DNA from: Ascoidea rubescens DSM 1968
Lineage: Eukaryota > Ascomycota > Saccharomycetes > Ascoideales > Ascoideaceae
DNA: 64,000 nt
Reading direction: 5' to 3'
Assembly (NCBI RefSeq): GCF_001661345.1
Contig: NW_017962914.1
Span: 894,439-958,438, forward strand
Each line of letters opens with the position of its first letter. The first letter of the stretch is position 1. The translations under genes were made by a program, and so were the position numbers. Below are positions 10,941 to 19,393 of this stretch, in pieces. The notes below the pieces were generated by a model. That model was not told the DNA's origin. It did no database searches and was given only the letters and a program-made list of their open reading frames with translations.

Positions 10941-11006
10941 ATGGCAAATCAGAAGAAATACTTTTCAGAATGGCTAAAAACGAAGCAAATAAAAAAAGAA
11001 AGATAA
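10941..11006 (+). other. Upstream ATG with a short frame overlapping the ECM16 start
   Basis: An ATG 29 bp before the ECM16 start opens a 21-codon frame that runs through the main ATG in another frame and stops at TAA 11004-11006. If the transcript begins upstream of 10941, scanning ribosomes would meet it first. Whether it is transcribed is unknown. Confidence 0.4.
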
Positions 11007-14000
11007 CAGAAGTTTTTCAGGAACATTTGGAAACCAAAACAACCAAAATTTTAAAAGAAAAAAATGACAATTCTGACATTCCTAGTAACAAGAAGGCCAC
11101 TAAAAAATTGAAAAAACAAATTAGAGAGGATATCAAGAAAGCCAAAATATCATCAAAGAAAAAAAAAAGATTTGAAAAATATGTTCAACACCAATTACAC
11201 AAAGCCGAGTCCAAAAAATTACTTGAAAAGTTAGCTGTGCAACAAAATGAATTGGAAAAGTTGCAAGAAACTTCAGAAAAAAACAATAATCAGGATAGCT
11301 CCGATGCTGAGGAAAACAAACTAGAAAATGCTAAGAAAAGAAGAAACAAAAGAAGAAATGCCAAAAAAAGGGAATTGAAAACCTCTATTTTAGACTCAAC
11401 CGAACCACCAAATTTGCAAGAAAGTAATCAACCAAAATCATCATTTATTGATTTCAGACCAGTTAATGGCTCCTTTGGTTTCAAAAACTTACCTGCAATA
11501 GCAAAACGTTTAAAAGTTCCAAAGAAAACATGGAGAGAAAGATTGGAAAAAAATGTCGAGATTGAGCAAGAAGATGATCATAACAGCTCAAGTGACACCG
11601 ATATCGAACTTGACTCCGATGCTGAAAGTACTCTTTCTGATGAGGAGGAAGAGAACATAACAAGAGTTGAGGATGATAAAAGTAATGATGAGAATAGTGA
11701 TAATAATAGTGATAATAATAGTGACAGTAATAGTGATAGTGACAGCGACAATGACAGTGACAATGATAGTGACAGTGAAAGTGATAATGAGAAAACAGAA
11801 AATAAAAATACATACAATATGGATGCAAAAATTCAATTTAAAGAGTTTGTTGATTCAATGAATAAACCCAAGTCAACCAATATTGAACAATTGCCTAAGA
11901 TTGATTCTTCGGTTTTGAAAAGTCTTCAACATCAAAATGACAATGACTTAGATTCATCTGATGATGAAAACAACCCTATTCATGAAAAAGAAGAAGAGCC
12001 ACCAGAATTAAAGTATCAAAAAGCTAAGTATTTTACAATAGATAGAGATCCCGAGATTCAGAAAATAAGAGAAATTCTACCTGTTTATGAAAATGAATTT
12101 GAAATCATGGAAAAAATCAATAACAGTGATTGTGTTGTAATATCTGGATCTACAGGTTCTGGAAAGACTACTCAATTACCACAATTTTTATATGAATCAG
12201 GCTATACGCTCAAAGGAATGATAGGAATTACTCAACCAAGACGTGTTGCTACTGTTTCTATGTCAAAGAGAGTTACAGAAGAATTAGGCTTTGAAAATGG
12301 TAAATTGGTTGGGTATCAAATTCGTTTTGACTCTAAAGTTTCTGATTCCACAAAAATAAAATTTATGACTGATGGTGTTTTGCTAAGAGAAATGATGTCA
12401 GATTTTTTATTGACAAAATATTCAGCCATAATAATTGACGAAGCTCATGAAAGAAATATCAATACCGATATTTTAATTGGAATGCTTAGTAGAGTAATCA
12501 AGTTGAGAAGAAAAAAGTATGTCAATGATCCTAATAGTTTTCAGCCTTTAAAATTGATTATTATGTCTGCCACTTTAAGAGTCTCAGATTTCACTGAAAA
12601 CAAAAAGCTATTTAAAAACCCTCCTCCTACTTTCAATGTTGATTCTCGAACTTATCCTGTGGCTGTTCATTTCAATAAAAGAACTGCGTTTAACTATTTA
12701 GATGAAACATTCAGAAAAGTTTGCAAGATCCATCGAAAATTACCTAAAGGTGGAATATTGATATTTCTTACTGGTCAACAAGAGATCCATGATATGGTAA
12801 AACGCTTAAAAAAAGAATTTCCATTTCCAAAAAATCAGAATAACACACAAGCTAATAAAAAAAATAAAGGCGAAAAAGATTTTCCTGAGGTAAGGGTTAG
12901 TTCTAAATATACTAACACTGAAGTTGAAGAAATTGATTTTGGAGTGACAAGAAATAACTACAAAAGAATTTTAGAGATTGAAGATGAAGAGTTTAATGAT
13001 GATTTTGAGGAGGAAGATGAAGAAGGTTTTGAAGAAAGTTTGGAAAGTGATCAAACAGTTAGTGATCCACTTCATGTCTTGCCGTTGTATTCTCTTCTTC
13101 CAACAGCCCAACAAATGCAAGTTTTCATGGATCCCCCAGAAGGATCTAGAGTCTGTATCGTTGCTACCAACATTGCTGAAACATCCATTACTATACCAAA
13201 TATAAAATACGTGGTTGATTGTGGTAGAGAAAAGCAGCTCAAGTACAATGAAGAAAATGATGTAACAAGCTACGAAGTTGGATTCATAAGTAAAGCTAGT
13301 GCTGATCAAAGATCTGGTAGAGCTGGCAGAACTGGGCCGGGACATTGTTATCGATTATATTCATCAGCTCTTTTTGAAAGCGAATTTGAACAGTTTTCCA
13401 AACCCGAAATCTTAAGAATGCCAGTTGTTAGCACTATTCTTCAAATGAAAAGTATGGGAATTGATAATATTTTAAATTTTCCTTTTCCCACCCCAATCTC
13501 TCACAAATCATTATTTAAGGCTGAACAACTATTAAAATATCTAGGAGCCATAGACAACCAAGGAATAATAACTGAATTAGGGAAGAAAATGAGTTTATTC
13601 CCTATTAGTCCCAGATTTGCAAAAATGTTAATTCTTTCAAATCAATTGGACTGCATGCCATTTATCGTGGCAATCGTTAGTGGATTAACCACAGGAAGTC
13701 CTTTTTTTAAAGAGCAGGAACTATCATTTTTAAACCGAAATAAGGATTACAACAGTAATGATGATGATAAAATTGATTTTGACGAGACTTTTGATGAGAG
13801 ACCTGATAATCAATTGAGAGCCCAATATTACAAATCACAAAAATTGTTTTGCAAGTATGATCAAAATTCTGATGTTTTCAAGTTATTGACAGCAGTTTGT
13901 GCTTCTGATCATGTTTCAAGATTAGAAAAAAAAGAGTTTTTCAAAAGACATTTTCTAAGAGAAAAAACCATGGAAGAAATAAGTAAACTACGGAAACAGC

Positions 14001-14647
14001 TATTGTATATTGTTAAATCAATTACATCAAAGGAAGATATTGCTGTTACTGTTCAATCAGAATATTCAAAGGAATTCAAGTTGAGTCCACCAAGCAAAAA
14101 ACAGATTAATGCTTTAAAGCAAATGATTACAGCTGGTTTTATCGATCAAATTGCCATTAGAGGTGATTTAGCATCTTCTGATGTTCAATTTACAAACAAA
14201 AGCCGAATAATGAGTATTCCTTATAAGACACTATTTTCTACGAAATTTGATCTTGATGATGATGCTTACGTTTATATTCACCCAGGCAGTATATTGATGA
14301 ACTGCGGAGAGCTACCACCTCCCTACTTAGTTTATCAAACAGTGAATTTATCATCGTCCAAATCCTCTTTGGAGGACAATAGAAATAGAAAAAAGAGGAT
14401 CAATGTGCTATGTGACATAGATGGAAAAGCTTTGACTAACATAGGTAAATTAAGCAGCTTAGTCACCTATTCAAAACCTTTGGGTCCTCCATACGAACCA
14501 AAGTACTCTGAAAACAATATAAACGAAAGAATATGTTATGTAGTTCCACGGTTTGGAGCTGCGATTGGTAGTGGTGGAGTAGGATGGGACTTACCTGTGG
14601 TAAAAGTCACTCAGGAGAGAATTAATGGTGTGTGGACAGTAGTGTGA
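10970..14647 (+). CDS. ECM16: ECM16/DHR1, DEAH-box RNA helicase of the small-subunit processome
   Basis: Nucleolar helicase that separates U3 snoRNA from 18S pre-rRNA; 1,225 residues against 1,267 in S. cerevisiae. A basic N-terminus and an acidic Ser/Asp run (about residues 236-275) precede the helicase core: SGSTGSGKTTQ (motif I), TQPRR, IDEAHERNINTDILIG (motif II), MSATLRVSDF (motif III), LTGQQE, TNIAETSITIP and DQRSGRAGRTGPGHCYRLY (motif VI). HA2 and OB-fold regions follow. The acidic insert before LPLYSLLPTAQQMQ and the C-terminal YCYVVPRFG-like block (here ICYVVPRFG) match Dhr1. Start is the ATG at 10970, though an out-of-frame ATG lies 29 bp upstream. Identity very secure. Confidence 0.96.
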   Translation: MAKNEANKKRKITEVFQEHLETKTTKILKEKNDNSDIPSNKKATKKLKKQIREDIKKAKISSKKKKRFEKYVQHQLHKAESKKLLEKLAVQQNELEKLQETSEKNNNQDSSDAEENKLENAKKRRNKRRNAKKRELKTSILDSTEPPNLQESNQPKSSFIDFRPVNGSFGFKNLPAIAKRLKVPKKTWRERLEKNVEIEQEDDHNSSSDTDIELDSDAESTLSDEEEENITRVEDDKSNDENSDNNSDNNSDSNSDSDSDNDSDNDSDSESDNEKTENKNTYNMDAKIQFKEFVDSMNKPKSTNIEQLPKIDSSVLKSLQHQNDNDLDSSDDENNPIHEKEEEPPELKYQKAKYFTIDRDPEIQKIREILPVYENEFEIMEKINNSDCVVISGSTGSGKTTQLPQFLYESGYTLKGMIGITQPRRVATVSMSKRVTEELGFENGKLVGYQIRFDSKVSDSTKIKFMTDGVLLREMMSDFLLTKYSAIIIDEAHERNINTDILIGMLSRVIKLRRKKYVNDPNSFQPLKLIIMSATLRVSDFTENKKLFKNPPPTFNVDSRTYPVAVHFNKRTAFNYLDETFRKVCKIHRKLPKGGILIFLTGQQEIHDMVKRLKKEFPFPKNQNNTQANKKNKGEKDFPEVRVSSKYTNTEVEEIDFGVTRNNYKRILEIEDEEFNDDFEEEDEEGFEESLESDQTVSDPLHVLPLYSLLPTAQQMQVFMDPPEGSRVCIVATNIAETSITIPNIKYVVDCGREKQLKYNEENDVTSYEVGFISKASADQRSGRAGRTGPGHCYRLYSSALFESEFEQFSKPEILRMPVVSTILQMKSMGIDNILNFPFPTPISHKSLFKAEQLLKYLGAIDNQGIITELGKKMSLFPISPRFAKMLILSNQLDCMPFIVAIVSGLTTGSPFFKEQELSFLNRNKDYNSNDDDKIDFDETFDERPDNQLRAQYYKSQKLFCKYDQNSDVFKLLTAVCASDHVSRLEKKEFFKRHFLREKTMEEISKLRKQLLYIVKSITSKEDIAVTVQSEYSKEFKLSPPSKKQINALKQMITAGFIDQIAIRGDLASSDVQFTNKSRIMSIPYKTLFSTKFDLDDDAYVYIHPGSILMNCGELPPPYLVYQTVNLSSSKSSLEDNRNRKKRINVLCDIDGKALTNIGKLSSLVTYSKPLGPPYEPKYSENNINERICYVVPRFGAAIGSGGVGWDLPVVKVTQERINGVWTVV

Positions 14648-15028
14648 TGGTAAATTTTAATTATTAGAAGTTGATACATTTCTTATCAACAAAAGATAAG
14701 TTTGTTTTCTTATCAAACCATTCAGGGCTTTAGTATTCTATAAGCCCTATTTGCAAACACGAGGCATTTTCTTTGAGCTTTGTTTATACTTTTGGAGGGC
14801 ATCGCTCCCAACTATTGAATGCATATTTTTATGATTTTTGCTTTTACACAAGATTTCCGGTGTAATCCGGTACAGAATCCGTAGTATGTAATCACATCCG
14901 CTTCACTTTCAGCTGGTTTACTGAATTTGTAAAGTAGAATATCAAAGTAATATAATTTATCTTCAAGTTCCAACTGAGTTGTATATACCATAACGATATA
15001 TCAGAAGTGACATAAATTATACTTCAAG
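14648..15028. other. Intergenic between ECM16 and RPL42; promoter of RPL42
   Basis: About 380 bp holding the ECM16 3' flank and the RPL42 promoter. Two HomolD-like boxes lie at 14723-14749. No coding frame is seen. Confidence 0.5.
14723..14749 (+). promoter_or_regulatory. Paired HomolD-like (AGCCCTA / AGGGCT) boxes upstream of RPL42
   Basis: AGCCCTA occurs at 14743-14749, and an inverted near copy CAGGGCT at 14723-14729, about 280-300 bp before the RPL42 ATG. HomolD and Tbf1-type boxes drive ribosomal protein genes in S. pombe and C. albicans, in place of the Rap1 sites used by S. cerevisiae. Assignment rests on motif match alone. Confidence 0.4.
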
Positions 15029-15766
15029 ATGGGTATGTTTTAAATGATTTCAGTTTAATTAATACAAAAAAAAATAGTCAACCTCAGTTTATCAATCATA
15101 TCAGTGAATTGTATTGTCAGTTTTCATCACTACTCAGAGTTTTTTAAACCATCAAATTTAGAAACCATTAAGAAAAAAAGAGAAAAATAGACTGTTAATT
15201 TTTTATAATTATCGATTTGAAATTTTCAAAAGAATCAACGACAGATACACGATTTTAAATGACATATGTCAAAATGTAATCATGAACAGAAAATCAATTG
15301 TCTTGTATTATCAGTTCAATAAATAACTCTAATGGATTACTATTTTTATTTAATTATATTTTTGGGAATTTTTTTTCAGTTAAATCCAGTTATTAATGAA
15401 TTGCACGTTAAAGGTCCTGATACTAATAAAATCATATTGTTAAATATAGTTAATATTCCAAAAACTAGAAAGACATACTGTAAGGCCAAAGAATGCCGTA
15501 AACACACACAGCACAAAGTTACTCAATATAAAGCTGGTAAAGCTTCATTGTTTGCTCAAGGTAAACGTCGTTATGATCGTAAACAAGCTGGTTATGGTGG
15601 TCAAACAAAACCAGTTTTCCACAAAAAAGCCAAAACTACCAAAAAAGTTGTTTTACGTTTAGAATGTCTTGTCTGCAAAGCTAAATCTCAATTGGCTTTA
15701 AAACGTTGCAAGCATTTTGAATTGGGTGGTGATAAAAAACAAAAAGGTCAAGCTTTACAATTTTAA
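15029..15766 (+). CDS. RPL42: 60S ribosomal protein eL42 (RPL42), one intron
   Basis: Large-subunit protein near the E site. Exon 1 is 15029-15032 (ATG plus one base) and exon 2 is 15450-15766; joined they give 106 residues, exactly the family length. The protein reads [20 protein letters not shown] at the start, with zinc-type CxxC pairs and the ending [10 protein letters not shown]. Residue 56 is proline, the state linked to cycloheximide sensitivity in yeasts; resistant species carry Gln there. The longer frame that opens at 15332 lies partly in the intron and is not the true start. An intron just after the ATG is usual for this gene in yeasts. Confidence 0.96.
15033..15449 (+). other. RPL42 intron
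   Basis: 417 nt with donor GTATGT (15033), branch-like TACTAAT (15421-15427) and acceptor ATATAG (ending 15449). Splicing restores the conserved N-terminus. I looked for box C/D or H/ACA signals inside and found none that convinced me. Confidence 0.92.
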
Positions 15767-16036
15767 GGAAGCTATCTATTATATTTTTTCATAGATTAAT
15801 CCAATTGGTATAATTCTTAAATTCTATTATTATTAATTGTAATGTTTAATCAATGTATTTTATACAATATTTGGTCCTGATTTGTCTTTTTTATTACATT
15901 AATTGTAAGATTTTTAACATTAAAATCTATATAAAGTTAATGAAAAATGAAAAATGAAAATTCAGCATTTAAAATTTAATAGAAAATTTTCAATAGAAAA
16001 AAAAAATTAAAGAATTAAGAAAACCGCCATGTTTTG

Positions 16037-17440
16037 TCACAAGAGAGAGAAGCCTATACAGAAAAATAGATACATAAAGATAACTAAAAGGCAATTTTGA
16101 TAAAATGTTATATAGTTATAGATGTTTCTTGATTTGAATAGGGCAGAATTAGGAACTGGTGGCTGATTGATTGTTCTTATATCCATTATAAATTCGGTTT
16201 GCATTGCCCATAATTTTCTTTTCATTCTGAAGTTCTCATCTAAAATCGATTTAACAACATTGATATAAGGTTCTTTATTCATGTCATGGTTCATAAACCC
16301 ATCAGACGCTTCCCACAACATAACACCACCAAAATGCTCTGAAGCCTGTGAATCTGTGATCACTTTGTAAAGAAGACTGTAATCATTTATATAGCCATTT
16401 GAAGCAGAGTCGAGTGAAGCTGGTAATCCAAGAAACAATTTAACGTCTTTATTTGGAGAAATTGTCTTCGCATATTCAAGCCATGTATCCCAATTGAATT
16501 TTTTTGTATCCGCATTACAGTTTTGAATGTTATTATAGAATTGAATAAAAATGAAATCTAGTTCTGTTTTTTCAATTAATTCCTGTAAAACGTTATCAGG
16601 ATAGGGACATTCAGGAGCTGCGGATAAATAATATTTTTTTTTTGAGGTTTTGAAATTTTTCCGAAGACTGTTCGCTAGTGATGCATAACCTGTTGATTGA
16701 CCATTTTCGATATCAAAATCAAAACCATCGATTGAGACGTTTCCAAAAGGCCTTGGATATTTATTTTGAAGTTGATAGGATGAGATTTTGTTTTTATTTC
16801 TGTTTCTATTTTTATCTTTATTTTTTGGGTTTGGATTATTTGTTATGAGGTTAGTTGTTTCATTATAATCGCCAAACATTTTCCATAGGATATCGCCAAA
16901 TTCTTCGGATTCGTTCTCATCTTTAAAACCATAAGTACCAGCTTCACCGCCTAAAGATAATAAGATTTTTTTGTTAAACTTTTGCTGACATGTTCTGATA
17001 TCATTGGCTATATCGTTTTCAAAGATTTTTTTTGAAAGGTTAATATATTGGAGGTCATTAGTGTTTTGGGAAATAACCGGATTTGAGTTGGGATTCTTAG
17101 GGTTCTTAGGGCTATCAGGATCGTTGATACTGTTTGAATATTCAAAAGAGGATAGTTTGATTTTGGGATTATAGTTTGTTCCAGGAAAATTTGAGATAAA
17201 GGACAAGATGATTATATCAATTGATTGTTGAGAACAGTAGAAGGATAAGCTACGAGTGTCAATTGAATTGTTGTAGACATCAGTAGAATAAGCAGCTGAA
17301 TGTTGGCCCCAATAAACGGCTACATTTGAATTGGAAGTTGAGTTAAATTGTTGATAATCTGAATTAATTAATTGTGAATCTGCAAATGATAGGTGAATAG
17401 ATAAAATAAGCAAATTTAGGATGATAAAACAATAATTCAT
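16037..17440 (-). CDS. Secreted GH18 chitinase (class III, Cts1-like catalytic domain)
   Basis: Endochitinase expected to act at the cell wall during daughter-cell separation. 467 residues from the ATG at 17440; the frame extends two codons further only to a TTG. An N-terminal signal peptide (about residues 1-22, ILNLLILSIHLSFADS) leads to NVAVYWGQ, typical of yeast class III chitinases. The catalytic motif DGFDFDIE ends in Glu245, so both Asp and the acid Glu are present. Unlike Cts1 (562 residues), it has no Ser/Thr-rich linker and no C-terminal chitin-binding domain. It ends in a hydrophobic tail (CLLVIFMYLFFCIGFSLL) that could be a GPI signal or a membrane anchor. There is a low-complexity Asn/Lys/Arg insert near residues 200-220. 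Tandem with FUR1 on the minus strand. Confidence 0.9.
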   Translation of the reverse strand: MNYCFIILNLLILSIHLSFADSQLINSDYQQFNSTSNSNVAVYWGQHSAAYSTDVYNNSIDTRSLSFYCSQQSIDIIILSFISNFPGTNYNPKIKLSSFEYSNSINDPDSPKNPKNPNSNPVISQNTNDLQYINLSKKIFENDIANDIRTCQQKFNKKILLSLGGEAGTYGFKDENESEEFGDILWKMFGDYNETTNLITNNPNPKNKDKNRNRNKNKISSYQLQNKYPRPFGNVSIDGFDFDIENGQSTGYASLANSLRKNFKTSKKKYYLSAAPECPYPDNVLQELIEKTELDFIFIQFYNNIQNCNADTKKFNWDTWLEYAKTISPNKDVKLFLGLPASLDSASNGYINDYSLLYKVITDSQASEHFGGVMLWEASDGFMNHDMNKEPYINVVKSILDENFRMKRKLWAMQTEFIMDIRTINQPPVPNSALFKSRNIYNYITFYQNCLLVIFMYLFFCIGFSLL

Positions 17441-17891
17441 TTTCAATTAGAATAATAAAAAGAAGAACAATTTATTATTTATGATATGAATCAGAATCAA
17501 TTTGGTAGCTAATTTTTTGTTTATTATTATTATTATTATTATTATATTTTTTTTGAGTAGGGAATAAAGATAAAATCATAACTTGAATCAAAACAAAAAA
17601 AACCAAAGTGAAAGTTACAATAATTACGATCATCGCTATTTTTGAATAAAATAAATTCAAACCAAGGAAAATTACACAAAGGAATTTTTAAAAGAAAAAG
17701 AGAAAATTCCAGTGATATGGGTCCCATATTAATAAAAGAATATCAAGTAAAATAAATCTAAAAAAATGAATATAGCCTGTAGAAGCAAAAATCAAATTGC
17801 ATTTAAGAATTGAAATTGATACAATTGAAATTGATAGAAGCAGACTAATAAAATTTGCAATAAAGATTTTGATCGAGTTTGCTGGAGGCAC
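17441..17891. other. Intergenic between the chitinase and FUR1
   Basis: AT-rich, 451 bp, with a (TTA)n run at about 17522-17542. It holds the chitinase promoter and the FUR1 3' flank. The short minus-strand frames are hydrophobic and low-complexity, and I do not accept them as genes. Confidence 0.45.
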
Positions 17892-18886
<995 letters not shown>

Positions 18887-19021
18887 GTAAGTACTAACCC
18901 CTAATTTCCTGCCCTCTCAATCCTCGTTTTCAGCCCAATTTTTCTCTGGAAAAAATGGCATCCATCTCCCTCCATTATTAGCAGTATCTTACTAACCTCT
19001 TCCTCTTTATATTTTTTCCAG
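18887..19021 (+). other. Likely 5'-UTR intron upstream of EPL1
   Basis: A donor GTAAGT at 18887-18892, a perfect branch site TACTAAC at 18990-18996 and acceptor TTTTTTCCAG ending at 19021 define a 135-nt intron. I see no ATG in the flanking sequence from about 18740 to 18886 or from 19022 to the EPL1 ATG at 19394. The one ATG in the stretch (18955) falls inside the intron. Splicing would therefore leave a long ATG-free leader for EPL1. No coding frame runs across the junction, so it fits a leader or a non-coding transcript. Confidence 0.7.
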
Positions 19022-19393
19022 TCTACTGTTTCTTTTCCTGTTTTTACACGTCAGAAAACCCAGCAGTATTTTGTGGTTTTGGTGTTGGTGGCAAAATTTA
19101 GCAAAAATTTTCGTTCCTTTCTTAACACGGTGGTCTCAAGTGCTCCTAATCCTGCCTTTTCCGCCTCTCTCATCCACCCCCAAGATCCAACCACCTGGTT
19201 TGTTTGTTTTTTTCATTTTACTGTTGTTTCCATTCTGCTGGTCTCTTGTCCGATACTGTCACTGATAACCTTAAACACTCATATAGCATTTTATCGTTTG
19301 CCAAAGTCAGAAACTGTTTAATCCTCAAAATATTTTTAAACGCAAAACCAATAAGCCAAGATTTTACTCTTTCCACAATTCGAATCATAAAAC

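Noticed and set aside
15033-15449. Possible snoRNA in the RPL42 intron
   Set aside because: No pair of C and D boxes or H/ACA boxes with proper spacing could be found.
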